From: Pelomonas cellulosilytica
GTDB taxonomy: Bacteria > Pseudomonadota > Gammaproteobacteria > Burkholderiales > Burkholderiaceae_C
Length of the DNA stretch: 64,000 bases
Assembly: GCF_021353265.1 (NCBI RefSeq)
Contig: NZ_JAJTWU010000001.1
Coordinates: forward strand, 853,107-917,106
Direction of reading: 5' to 3'
Notes under the pieces: model-generated
Databases searched by the model: none
What the model was told of the DNA's origin: nothing
Seen by the model: only the letters and a program-made list of their open reading frames with translations
Part shown: positions 1-8,308 of the stretch, piece by piece
Numbering within the stretch: position 1 is the stretch's first letter
Layout: every line of letters starts with the position of its first letter
Made by a program: the position numbers and the translations under genes

Positions 1-86
1 GGATCGCCAGCGAGTTCGTGCTGGTGCAGAGCCCGCAGGGCCTGACGCGGCACGACGTGCTGCGGCGCTGGCCGCTGCAGGGCTGA
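1..86 (+). CDS. C-terminal end of an unidentified protein (partial)
   Basis: An open frame enters from the left edge (codons in phase with base 3) and stops with TGA at 84-86, giving about 27 residues ending RRWPLQG. The piece is too short to assign a family. It converges on the minus-strand DUF72 gene with about 14 bases between the stops. Confidence 0.4.
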   Translation, partial: IASEFVLVQSPQGLTRHDVLRRWPLQG

Positions 87-100
87 CGACCGCCGCCGGC

Positions 101-1105
101 TCAGCCGCCGACGATGGCCTCGGCCAGCGCCCGCACGCTCAGTGGCGCCGAGCCTTCGGCCTTGTTGGAGATCGTGATGAACGCCTCCTGCCCGGCGCCT
201 GCCGTGCCGCGGATGATGCGGGCCAACCCGGCGCGGGTCTCAGGGTCGGGGTCCAGCATTTCGGCGAACTCGCCGTACTTCTTCTCCGCCGTCTCATAGC
301 CGAAAGGGCCGTGCATCCGGTTCAGGTTCCAGCGCGCCACCAGTGGGCCGGGCCACAGCGCGCGCAGCAGCGGTAGCTGCTCAGCCAGCGGCGGCAGCTT
401 GGGATGCAGGCCCAGGCAGTAGCGCGCGCCGGTGTCGCGCAATAGCGCTACCAGCTCGGGCGTCAGCCAGGCGGCGTCGCGCACCTCGACGGCCAGCACG
501 CCGGTGGGCGGCCTGGGGCAGGCCAGCAGCAGCGCATGCAGCCGGTCGAAAGCTTCGTTCATGCGCGACAACATCGAGGCGGGCAGCGGGCTGATCTGGA
601 AGACCAGCGCGCCGAGCGTAGCCCCCAAGCCTTCGTAGGCCGGCTCGATGAAGGTCTCCAGCGCGGTCGTGGCGTCCAGGAACAGCGGGTTGAGACCCTG
701 GCTGCGGCCCTCCTCCTGGCGCATCAGTGGGTCCGTTACGAGGCTGGGCGCCTTGACCGTGAAGCGAAAGCCCCGCGGCACCTGTTCTGCATGGCGCTGG
801 AACTCGCTGGCCGCCAGCGGCCGGTAGAAGCCGCGGTCGATGCCCACGGCACGCAGCAGCGGATGCGCAGCATAGGCCGGCAGGCCGGTCCTGGACAGCG
901 TCGCCTCGCTGTACCGGCCAGCCCACACCAGGCCCTCCCAGCCGGGGTAGCTCCAGGTCGACGTGCCAAGGTGCACTTGCGGTTGCAGCGCCGCGGCCAG
1001 GGCCTGGTCTTGCGGTGTCGCTGGCATGGCCTGCACGCCGCGCCGGCGCCCGGCCGGTGCTGCGGGCGCCTCGGCGCCGTCGAGCGAGAACAGGTCGTCC
1101 TGCAT
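101..1105 (-). CDS. DUF72 (YecE-like) family protein
   Basis: A 334-residue protein with the DUF72 core: GTSTWSYPGW near residue 47, a GFYRP segment, FRFTVKAPS, and AVEVRDAAWL in the second half. The family has a TIM-barrel-like fold and no settled biochemical role. Residues 1-40 form an Ala/Arg-rich, probably disordered extension. The start codon overlaps the last base of the pxpA stop, so this is probably the last gene of the 5-oxoprolinase operon. Family assignment is firm; function unknown. Confidence 0.85.
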   Translation of the reverse strand: MQDDLFSLDGAEAPAAPAGRRRGVQAMPATPQDQALAAALQPQVHLGTSTWSYPGWEGLVWAGRYSEATLSRTGLPAYAAHPLLRAVGIDRGFYRPLAASEFQRHAEQVPRGFRFTVKAPSLVTDPLMRQEEGRSQGLNPLFLDATTALETFIEPAYEGLGATLGALVFQISPLPASMLSRMNEAFDRLHALLLACPRPPTGVLAVEVRDAAWLTPELVALLRDTGARYCLGLHPKLPPLAEQLPLLRALWPGPLVARWNLNRMHGPFGYETAEKKYGEFAEMLDPDPETRAGLARIIRGTAGAGQEAFITISNKAEGSAPLSVRALAEAIVGG

Positions 1106-1845
1106 CAGGCCCGCAGCTGGATGCCCGCGCCTTGCAGCGCACCGTGCAGCGCGCGGGCGAAGGCGAGGGCGTGAGGCCCGTCGCCATGCAGGCAGATGGT
1201 GTCGGCTCGCAGCGGCACGGTCTCGCCGGTCACGGCTACGACGACGCCCTCGCGCACCATGCGCAGCGTGCGGGCGACGGCTTCGTTCACGTCATCCACG
1301 AACGCGCCCGGCTCGCTGCGCGGCACGAGGCTGCCGTCGGCGCGGTAGCCGCGGTCGGCGAAGACCTCGGCCACGGCGCGCAGGCCCGCGCGTTCGGCCG
1401 CGTGCAGCAGCTCGCTGCCGGCCAGACCGTAGAGCGCCAGCGCCGGGTCCACTGCGCACACTGCGCCGGCGATGGCGTCGGCCAGCGCCGCGTCGCGCGC
1501 GGCCTGGTTGTAGAGCGCGCCATGCGGCTTGACGTGATGCAGCCGCCCACCAGCGGCGCGGACCAGCGCCTGCAGCGCGCCGACCTGGTAAATCACGTCG
1601 GCCCGCACTGCCTCGGGCGCGAGCTGCATGTGGCTGCGGCCGAAGTTGTCGCGGTCGGGGTGGCTCGGGTGCGCGCCGATGGCCACGCCGCGCACCAGCG
1701 CCGCCTCGATGGTGGCCTGCATCAGCCGGGCGTCGCCCGCGTGCCAGCCGCAGGCGATGTTGGCCGAGCTGACGAGGGCCAGCAGCGCCGCGTCGTCCGG
1801 CGCGCCTTCGCCGAGGTCGGCATTCAAGTCCACCGGGTATGTCAT
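1105..1845 (-). CDS. pxpA: 5-oxoprolinase subunit A (LamB/YcsF family)
   Basis: A 246-residue LamB/YcsF protein. It opens with VDLNADLGE and contains [23 protein letters not shown] and [10 protein letters not shown], the hallmark segments of PxpA. With PxpB and PxpC it performs ATP-dependent opening of 5-oxoproline (pyroglutamate) to glutamate in the cytoplasm. The ATG at 1845 was chosen over an upstream ATG at 1965 because family homology begins there and it overlaps the pxpC stop by four bases (ATGA), indicating translational coupling. Confidence 0.93.
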   Translation of the reverse strand: MTYPVDLNADLGEGAPDDAALLALVSSANIACGWHAGDARLMQATIEAALVRGVAIGAHPSHPDRDNFGRSHMQLAPEAVRADVIYQVGALQALVRAAGGRLHHVKPHGALYNQAARDAALADAIAGAVCAVDPALALYGLAGSELLHAAERAGLRAVAEVFADRGYRADGSLVPRSEPGAFVDDVNEAVARTLRMVREGVVVAVTGETVPLRADTICLHGDGPHALAFARALHGALQGAGIQLRA

Positions 1846-2762
1846 GCGCCGGTCCTCCAGCGTGCCAGCAACTGCTCCCGCGCGCGAAGCTCGGCCACGG
1901 CGTCTTCCGGCCGGCAGGCCATGAAGCGCATCGGCGCGCCCAGCCGCAGCTGCGCGAGCTTCCACAGGTCCGCGCGGATCACGACCGCGATGATGGGGTA
2001 ACCGCCGGTCGTCTGCGCATCGGCCAGCAGCACGATGGGCTGGCCCGAGGCTGGCACCTGCACGACGCCCGGCAGCACGCCGTGCGATACCCGCTCGCCG
2101 CCGCGCTGGCGCATCAGCGCCGGCCCGCTCAGCCGGTAGCCCATGCGGTTGCTCTGTGGGGTGACTATCCAGTCCGTCGTGCCGAAGGCAGTGCGCGCGG
2201 CAGCGGGGAAGTCGGCGTAGTCCGGGCCGGGCAGCACGCGCACGGTGTTCTTCCAGTCCGGCAGGCTGGCACCCGCTGCGCGCCGGGGCAGGCGGGCAGG
2301 CGTGCCCAGCGGCAGCCGGTCGCCGTCGCGCAGCGCTCGGCCGCCCAGCCCGCCGAAGCCGGTCTTCAGATCGGTGCTGCGCGAGCCGAGCGCAGCCGGC
2401 ACGTCGATGCCGCCGGCCACGCAGACATAGCTGCGCATGCGTTCGCGCGGCGCTGCCAGCTTCAGCACCTGGCCGGCGCGCACCGCGCAGCGCCAGCCGG
2501 GGCGCAGCGGCCGGCCGTCCAGGCTGGCGTCGAGATCCGTGCCGGTTAGCGCGACCCAGGTGTCGGTCTCGAAGCGCAGCGTGGCCGGGCCGAGCGTGAA
2601 CTCCAGGCCGGCAGCGTCCGGGGCGTTGCCGAGCAGCAGGTTGCCGGCCTGCAGCGCGAGATCGTCCAGCGCGCCGCAGCGGCTCAGGCCGCGGTCGCGC
2701 CAGCCGATGCGGCCGAGGTCCTGCACGGTGGCCAACGGGCCGGCCTTGACCAGTTCGATCAT
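1842..2762 (-). CDS. pxpC: 5-oxoprolinase subunit C (biotin-dependent carboxyltransferase family)
   Basis: A 306-residue KipA/PxpC-type protein starting [18 protein letters not shown], which is characteristic of the family, with [11 protein letters not shown] and [17 protein letters not shown] further on. It forms the catalytic assembly with PxpB, acting on oxoproline that PxpA helps to phosphorylate or open. Four-base overlaps on both sides (pxpB stop with pxpC start, pxpC stop with pxpA start) place it in the middle of a tight operon. A longer reading frame upstream is not the gene: homology begins at this ATG. Confidence 0.93.
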   Translation of the reverse strand: MIELVKAGPLATVQDLGRIGWRDRGLSRCGALDDLALQAGNLLLGNAPDAAGLEFTLGPATLRFETDTWVALTGTDLDASLDGRPLRPGWRCAVRAGQVLKLAAPRERMRSYVCVAGGIDVPAALGSRSTDLKTGFGGLGGRALRDGDRLPLGTPARLPRRAAGASLPDWKNTVRVLPGPDYADFPAAARTAFGTTDWIVTPQSNRMGYRLSGPALMRQRGGERVSHGVLPGVVQVPASGQPIVLLADAQTTGGYPIIAVVIRADLWKLAQLRLGAPMRFMACRPEDAVAELRAREQLLARWRTGA

Positions 2763-3421
2763 GGCGCCTCCGCGACGAAGCGCACGCGGTCGCCGGGCGC
2801 CAGCAGCGTCGGAGGCTCGGCGGCCGGGTCGAACAAGGGCAGGGCGGTGCGGCCGATTAGCTGCCAGCCGCCCGGTGTAGCGAGTGGGTAGATGCCCGTC
2901 TGCACACCGCCGATGCCCACGCTGCCGGCCGGCACCGCCACGCGCGGCTCGTCGCGCCGCGGCGTGTGCAGGCTGCCGTCCAGCCCGCCGAGGTAGGCGA
3001 AGCCGGGTTGGAAGCCGAGAAAGTAGACGACGTACTCCGCCGCCGTGTGACGGCTCACGACCTCCTCCGGCGCGAGGCCGCAGTGGCTGGCGACGAACTC
3101 CAGGTCCGGCCCGTCGGCGCCGCCGTAGCGCACGGGGATGTCCACGAGCCGGCCCGCCGTGCGCCGCCGTAGCGGTTTGGCCCACAGGTCCAGGACCGCA
3201 TCGGCCAGTTGGGCCGGGTCGGTGCGCAGCGGGTCGAAGCCGACCAGCAGGTTGTTCATGCCGGGTGTCAGCTCCAGCATGCCGGGCAGGTCGGCGAGGG
3301 CGGCGGCAAGCTGCCATAAGCGCTGCTGGTGCTCCAGCGCCAGCGGGGCATCGACGCTGCAGGCCAGGGCCGCCTCGCCCAGCGGGCGGACGAGCAATCC
3401 GGGCGTGGGGTTCGTTGTCAT
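2759..3421 (-). CDS. pxpB: 5-oxoprolinase subunit B (KipI family)
   Basis: A 220-residue KipI/PxpB-like protein. [28 protein letters not shown] and [15 protein letters not shown] match the allophanate hydrolase subunit 1 fold. First gene of the operon pxpB-pxpC-pxpA-DUF72. It starts only 42 bases from the divergent tadA start, so both promoters must sit within that gap or overlap the coding ends. In Bacillus the homologue KipI inhibits KinA; here the full PxpABC set favours the oxoprolinase role. Confidence 0.92.
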   Translation of the reverse strand: MTTNPTPGLLVRPLGEAALACSVDAPLALEHQQRLWQLAAALADLPGMLELTPGMNNLLVGFDPLRTDPAQLADAVLDLWAKPLRRRTAGRLVDIPVRYGGADGPDLEFVASHCGLAPEEVVSRHTAAEYVVYFLGFQPGFAYLGGLDGSLHTPRRDEPRVAVPAGSVGIGGVQTGIYPLATPGGWQLIGRTALPLFDPAAEPPTLLAPGDRVRFVAEAP

Positions 3422-3463
3422 GGGCCGGGAGTATCACGGCCCGCCGCTACACTTTGTTTGCCC

Positions 3464-4024
3464 ATGACCGAGCCTGCCACCGCGCCGATGTTCTCCCCCG
3501 CCGACGAGTACGCGATGCGGCTCGCGCTGGATCAGGCGCACAACGCCTGGCTGGTGGGCGAGGTGCCGGTGGGTGCCGTCATCATGCGGGCCGGCCAGAT
3601 CATCGCCACCGGCTACAACCGCCCAATCACGACGCACGACCCGACGGCGCATGCCGAGATCGTCGCGCTGCGGCATGCGGCCACGCTGCTGGAGAACTAC
3701 CGTCTGCCGGAGTGCGAACTCTTCGTCACGCTGGAGCCCTGCGCGATGTGCGCGATGGCGCTGATGCATGCGCGCTTTCGCCGCGTCGTCTTCGCAGCGG
3801 CTGACCCCAAGACGGGCGTGGCCGGCTCGGTCATCGACCTCTTTGCCCAGCCGCAGCTCAACCACCACACGCGCATCGAAGGCGGCCTGCTGGCCGGGGC
3901 CTCGGGCCAGTTGCTGCGCGACTTCTTCGCCGAACGCCGCGAGGCGGCCCGTGCCCGCCGCGCCGAGCGTCAGGGCCTGATCCCGACCGGCGAAGCCACC
4001 CACCTGGACGAAGACGCTCCATGA
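3464..4024 (+). CDS. tadA: tRNA-specific adenosine deaminase
   Basis: A 186-residue cytidine/deoxycytidylate-deaminase-fold protein that converts A34 to inosine in the tRNA anticodon. The zinc and catalytic residues are visible: HAE (H63, E65) and PCAMC (C93, C96). VGEVPVGAV and ARFRRVVFAAADPKTG are typical of TadA rather than other deaminases. The ATG at 3464 is used; an internal ATG at 3488 is also possible. The stop overlaps the next start (ATGA at 4021), so it is coupled to the S66 peptidase gene. Confidence 0.93.
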   Translation: MTEPATAPMFSPADEYAMRLALDQAHNAWLVGEVPVGAVIMRAGQIIATGYNRPITTHDPTAHAEIVALRHAATLLENYRLPECELFVTLEPCAMCAMALMHARFRRVVFAAADPKTGVAGSVIDLFAQPQLNHHTRIEGGLLAGASGQLLRDFFAERREAARARRAERQGLIPTGEATHLDEDAP

Positions 4025-4974
4025 CGACGCTCACCCTGTTCTCACCATCCGGCGCGGTCGCCAAGCCTGTGGCGCTCAAGCGTGCCGCCAAGCGACTGGG
4101 GCAGCTGGGTTTCGATGTCGACGTCGATGCCGATGCGCTGTCCCGTGAGCAGCGCTTCGCCGGCGACGACGCGACACGGCTGGCCGTGCTGCACCGCGTT
4201 GCCGATGCGGCGCCGTCCATCGCGCTGGCCAGCCGCGGCGGCTATGGGCTGACGCGGCTGCTGGACCAGCTCGACTGGGGCCGCATCGCGCACAGCATCG
4301 AGCACGGCACGCGCTGGGTCGGCTACAGCGACCTCACCGCGCTGCAGAACGGTCTGGTCGCGCGCTTCAAGGGCTTGTCCATGTGGGCCGGGCCGCTCGC
4401 CTGCGACGACTTCGGCCGCACGGAGGCGGAGGGCGGTGTGGACGAGGTCACACGCGACTGCTTCCTGGAGGCGATGAGCGGTGCGCTGGAGGCCGTGGGC
4501 TTCCGTGCACCGTCGGCCGAGTTCGACGGCCTGGAGGCGCGCGGCCGGCTGTGGGGCGGCAATCTGACGGTGCTGTGCTCGCTGCTCGGCACGCGGCACT
4601 GGCCCAAGGTCAAGGGCGGCATCCTGTTCCTGGAAGACATCAACGAGCACCCCTACCGCGTGGAGCGCATGCTGCTGCAACTGCAGCAGGCCGGCGTCAT
4701 CGACGCGCAGGCGGCCGTGCTGCTGGGCGACTTCGGCGGCTGGGCCAAGGTGCCGAACGACCGCGGCTACGGTCTGAAGGATGCCGTCGCCGCGCTGCGA
4801 GCCCGCACGAAGACGCCGGTGCTGACGGGCCTGCCGTTCGGCCATGTGCGCACCAAGGTCTGCCTGCCGGTGGGTGCCACGGTGGAGTTGTATGTGCAGG
4901 GTCGCGAGGCGCTCCTCGGCTGGCAGTCGGACCCGCGGCTGGCCCACGGACACGATCACGACCACCATCACTGA
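4021..4974 (+). CDS. ldcA: LD-carboxypeptidase, peptidase family S66 (LdcA/MccF-like)
   Basis: A 317-residue S66 serine peptidase. SRGGYGLTRLLD and GYSDLTAL (nucleophile S103), then GGNLTVLCSLLGT, FLEDINEHPYRVERML (general-base Glu) and GHVRTKVCLPVG (catalytic His) are in family order. LdcA removes the terminal D-Ala from L-Ala-D-Glu-mDAP-D-Ala during murein recycling; the related MccF cleaves microcin C. It has no signal peptide, so it is cytoplasmic. It ends in a natural His-rich tail (HGHDHDHHH), possibly metal binding. Position before a peptide importer suggests it processes imported peptides. Confidence 0.9.
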   Translation: MTTLTLFSPSGAVAKPVALKRAAKRLGQLGFDVDVDADALSREQRFAGDDATRLAVLHRVADAAPSIALASRGGYGLTRLLDQLDWGRIAHSIEHGTRWVGYSDLTALQNGLVARFKGLSMWAGPLACDDFGRTEAEGGVDEVTRDCFLEAMSGALEAVGFRAPSAEFDGLEARGRLWGGNLTVLCSLLGTRHWPKVKGGILFLEDINEHPYRVERMLLQLQQAGVIDAQAAVLLGDFGGWAKVPNDRGYGLKDAVAALRARTKTPVLTGLPFGHVRTKVCLPVGATVELYVQGREALLGWQSDPRLAHGHDHDHHH

Positions 4975-5018
4975 AGTCACACCGGGTTTACCTTGCCGCC
5001 CGCTCAGGGCTTGGCGCC

Positions 5019-5046
5019 TTGTATAGACGAGTTGCCCCACTATGAT
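5019..5046 (+). promoter_or_regulatory. Possible sigma-70 promoter for the peptide importer operon
   Basis: TATGAT at 5041-5046 is a good -10 hexamer. TTGTAT at 5019-5024, 16 bases upstream, is a weak -35. It lies in the 125-base gap between ldcA and the substrate-binding protein, in the right orientation. Motif match only. Confidence 0.35.
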
Positions 5047-5054
5047 TCCCACCT

Positions 5055-5087
5055 GCGCCTCGGCTTTCACCGGGGCGCTTGCTTTTT
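5055..5087 (+). terminator. Hairpin with T-rich tail just before the substrate-binding protein start
   Basis: GCGCCTCGG (5055-5063) pairs with CCGGGGCGC (5070-5078) with one wobble; the loop is six bases and TTGCTTTTT follows. It sits between the possible promoter and the Shine-Dalgarno GAGGA at 5088. It could terminate tadA-ldcA transcription or act as an attenuator in the importer leader. Confidence 0.5.
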
Positions 5088-5099
5088 GAGGACGGGGTC

Positions 5100-7325
5100 G
5101 TGGCGGCAATCGGCAGTTGGGTCAGGAAAGGCTGGGGCGCGTTGGCGCTGGCGCTGCTGGCCGGCTGCAACAACAGCCCGCATCCCAACGGCGCCGAGCG
5201 CGAGAACACGCTGTTCATGGCGTTCTCGGAGCGCTCGCCGCGATACCTGGACCCGACCTCGTCGTACTCCGCGCCCGAGAGCACCTACGTCTACGAGATC
5301 AGCGAGCCGCCCTATGGCTACCACCCGCTGAAACGGCCCTACACGCTGGTCCCACGCGCCGCGGCGGCGCTGGCCAAGCCGTACTTCCTTGATGCCCAGG
5401 GCCACCGGCTGCCGGACGACGCACCCGACGACCAGATCGCCGAGGCCGTCTATGAACTGCCGCTGCGCACGGACCTGAAATGGTCGCCGCACCCCGCCTT
5501 TGCCAGGGGCGCGGACGGCCAGTATCTGTACCACCACCTCAAGCCGGGCGAGCTGGGTGACCGGCGCAGCCCGTTCGAGTTTCCGCAGCTGGCGACGCGG
5601 CCGGTCGTGGCCGAGGACTTCGTCTACGCGCTGAAGCGCCACGCCAACCCGAGGTTGGATGCGCCGGTGGCGGCCGTGTTCTCGGAGCATGTCCTCGGGC
5701 TCAAGGACTACATCGAGCAGGTCAGGCGCGAGAACGCGCGACAACTCGTCGGGCTGCCGGAGAACCTGGCCGACAAGCCCTTCCTGGATCTTCGCCAATG
5801 GCCGCTGGCGGGCGCCCAGGCCGTGAACGACCATCTGCTGCGCATCCGGCTGAAGGGCCGCTATCCGCAGTGGCAGTACTGGCTGGCGACCAACTTCCTG
5901 GCGGCGGTGCCCTGGGAGGTGGACGCCTTCTATGCCCAGCCCGGCATGGCGGCCCATTCGATGAGCTGGAACCAGTGGCCGGTGGGCAGCGGCCCGTTCA
6001 TGATGACCGAGTACGTGCAGGATCGACGGCACGTGATGAGCCGCAACCCCAACTACCACGGTGACACCTATCCCTGCGAGGGCAGCCCGGGCGATGCCGA
6101 GGCGGGCCTGCTGGCGGATTGCGGCAAGCGTATCCCGTTCGTCGACAGGATCGTGGCGATCAGCGTGAAGGAGCGCGTGCCGATCAAGGAGTTGTTCAAG
6201 CAGGGCTACCTGGACCTGCCCGAGATGGACCGTGCGGACTGGGGCGTGACGCTGGCGGTGGACCGCGACGATTCCGACGACGTGAAGCGTTTCTTTGACG
6301 AACGCGGCTACCGCCTGCCCGCGACGGTGGACATCACGAACTGGTACCTCGGCTTCAACTGGCTGGACCCGGTTGTCGGCCGGGGCGACACGCCCGAACG
6401 CCAGCGCCGCAACCGCGCGCTGCGGCAGGCGATCTCCATCGCCATCGACTGGGAGGAGGGTTACGGCCGCATCTTCCGGGAGAGGGGTGGCGACGCGGCC
6501 CATGGCCCCATCCCGCCCGGCGTGTTCGGCTCGCGCGAGCGGCAGCCGGGGGAGTTCAATCCGGTGACGCACCGGCTGGTGGACGGCAGGATAGAGCGCC
6601 GGCCACTTGAGGATGCGCTGAAGCTGATGGTGGAGGCTGGCTACCCCGGCGGGCGTGACGCCAAGACCGGTCAGCCGCTGGTGCTGAACTATGACTTCCA
6701 GCGCGTCGTCACGCCGGAGCTGAAGGCTGAGAACGACTGGCTGCAGCGCCAGTTCGCCAAGCTGGGCATCCAGCTCGACATCCGCGCGACGGACTTCAAC
6801 CAGTTCCAGGAGAAGATCCTCAAGGGCAAGCACCAGATCTTCTGGGCCGGCTGGTTCGCCGACTACCCGGACGCCGAGAACTTCCTGTTCCTGCTCTACG
6901 GCCCGAACAGCAAGAGCCTGAGCGAGGGCGAGAACACGTCCAACTACGCCAACCCGGAGTTCGACCGTCTCTACCGGCAGCTGCAGTCGCTGGAGGACGG
7001 GCCGCAGAAGGCGCAGCTGATGGCGCAGATGAACGACCTCGTGCGGCAGGACGCGCCGTGGGCCTTCGGCTACTGGAGTTATTCCGGCCTGGCCTTCCAG
7101 CACTGGGTCTACAACGGCAAGCCGGGCGTCGTCGTGCGTGACCGCGCGCGCTACCTGCGCGTGGATGCCGCAGAGCGCGCCGCCCGCATCGCCGCCTGGA
7201 ACCGGCCCGTCTGGTGGCCGCTGCTGGCGCTGGCTGCCGGCGCGCTGGTCATCTTCGTCGCGACGCGCAGTGCGTGGCGCGCCCGCGAGTCGGCCACGGC
7301 GCTTGCGCCGCTGGAGGCGGGCTGA
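5100..7325 (+). CDS. Peptide ABC transporter substrate-binding lipoprotein (SBP family 5)
   Basis: About 741 residues from the GTG at 5100, chosen because GAGGA lies seven bases upstream; a TTG at 5079 falls inside the preceding hairpin tail. The N-terminus is a lipoprotein signal with lipobox LLAGC (Cys23). The body is an extended SBP_bac_5 (YejA/OppA-like) domain containing SWNQWPVGSGPF and VMSRNPNYHG. Unusually, a hydrophobic helix (WWPLLALAAGALVIFV) precedes the C-terminus, so the protein may be anchored at both ends. The stop overlaps the next ATG by one base. Confidence 0.88.
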   Translation: MAAIGSWVRKGWGALALALLAGCNNSPHPNGAERENTLFMAFSERSPRYLDPTSSYSAPESTYVYEISEPPYGYHPLKRPYTLVPRAAAALAKPYFLDAQGHRLPDDAPDDQIAEAVYELPLRTDLKWSPHPAFARGADGQYLYHHLKPGELGDRRSPFEFPQLATRPVVAEDFVYALKRHANPRLDAPVAAVFSEHVLGLKDYIEQVRRENARQLVGLPENLADKPFLDLRQWPLAGAQAVNDHLLRIRLKGRYPQWQYWLATNFLAAVPWEVDAFYAQPGMAAHSMSWNQWPVGSGPFMMTEYVQDRRHVMSRNPNYHGDTYPCEGSPGDAEAGLLADCGKRIPFVDRIVAISVKERVPIKELFKQGYLDLPEMDRADWGVTLAVDRDDSDDVKRFFDERGYRLPATVDITNWYLGFNWLDPVVGRGDTPERQRRNRALRQAISIAIDWEEGYGRIFRERGGDAAHGPIPPGVFGSRERQPGEFNPVTHRLVDGRIERRPLEDALKLMVEAGYPGGRDAKTGQPLVLNYDFQRVVTPELKAENDWLQRQFAKLGIQLDIRATDFNQFQEKILKGKHQIFWAGWFADYPDAENFLFLLYGPNSKSLSEGENTSNYANPEFDRLYRQLQSLEDGPQKAQLMAQMNDLVRQDAPWAFGYWSYSGLAFQHWVYNGKPGVVVRDRARYLRVDAAERAARIAAWNRPVWWPLLALAAGALVIFVATRSAWRARESATALAPLEAG

Positions 7326-8308
7326 TGCTGCACTTCGTGCTGCGCCGGCTGGGCTATGGGCTGGCCATCCTGGTGGGCGTCAACCTGTTCACCTTCGTGC
7401 TGTTCTTCGCCGTCAACACGCCGGACGACATGGCGCGGCTGAACATCGGCGGCAAGCGCATCACGCAGGACCAGATCGAGCACTGGAAGGCCGAGCGCGG
7501 TTACGACAAGCCGCTGTATTACGACGCGAGCCGCGAGGGCTTCGAGCGCGTCACGCACACCATCCTGTGGGAACGTTCGGTCAGCCTGTTCGCGCTGGAT
7601 TTCGGACGCAGCGACGCCCGCCAGGCCATCAACATCGGCCACGAGGTCAAGGTGCGCATGGGCGTGAGCCTGCAGCTCGCGCTGCCCTTGTTCGCGCTGC
7701 AGGTCATCGTCAGCGTCGCGTTCGCGCTGCTGCTGGTGTTCTTCCGCCACACGCGTATCGATTTCTGGGGCGTCGTGCTGTGCGTGCTGATGCTGTCCAT
7801 CAGCAGTCTGTTCTACATCATCGTCGGCCAGTTCCTGTTCGCCCGCGTGCTGCGCCTGGTGCCGATGAACGGCTTCGCGCCCGGGCTGGACGCCGCAAGG
7901 TTCCTCGTGCTGCCCATCCTGCTGTCGCTGCTGTCGCGCCTGGGTGGCGAGGCGCGGCTGTACCGCGCGATGTTCCTGGAGGAAATGGGCAAGGACTATG
8001 TCCGCACCGCCCGTGCCAAGGGGCTGAGCGAGGGCCGCGTGCTGCGCCGCCATGTGCTGCGCAATGCGCTGTTGCCCATCATCACCAGCGCGGGCGGCTA
8101 CCTGCCTTACGTCTTCCTGGGCAGCCTGGTGTTCGAGAGCTTCTTCGGCATTCCCGGCCTCGGCGCCTTCGTCATCGAGGCGATCTCCAGCCAGGACTTC
8201 GCCGTCGTGAGGACGATGGTGTTCCTGGGCGCGTTGCTCTATGTCGCCAGCAACACACTCATCGACATCGCCTACACGTGGGTCGACCCGCGGGTGAGGC
8301 TGCAATGA
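7325..8308 (+). CDS. Peptide ABC transporter permease (OppB/YejB-like)
   Basis: A 327-residue inner-membrane permease starting MLHFVLRRLGYGLAILVG. The EAA loop is visible as YVRTARAKGLSEGRVLRRHVLRNALLP, followed by FESFFGIPGLG, which are binding-protein-dependent transport features. It carries an internal insert relative to short OppB proteins (ITQDQIEHWKAERGYDKP), as seen in YejB-type permeases. Coupled to its neighbours by 1-base and 4-base overlaps. Confidence 0.9.
   Translation: MLHFVLRRLGYGLAILVGVNLFTFVLFFAVNTPDDMARLNIGGKRITQDQIEHWKAERGYDKPLYYDASREGFERVTHTILWERSVSLFALDFGRSDARQAINIGHEVKVRMGVSLQLALPLFALQVIVSVAFALLLVFFRHTRIDFWGVVLCVLMLSISSLFYIIVGQFLFARVLRLVPMNGFAPGLDAARFLVLPILLSLLSRLGGEARLYRAMFLEEMGKDYVRTARAKGLSEGRVLRRHVLRNALLPIITSAGGYLPYVFLGSLVFESFFGIPGLGAFVIEAISSQDFAVVRTMVFLGALLYVASNTLIDIAYTWVDPRVRLQ

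Noticed and set aside
5079..5099. TTG at 5079 as the start of the substrate-binding lipoprotein
   Set aside because: It lies in the tail of a hairpin and lacks a ribosome site; the GTG at 5100 has GAGGA at correct spacing and yields a clean lipoprotein signal.
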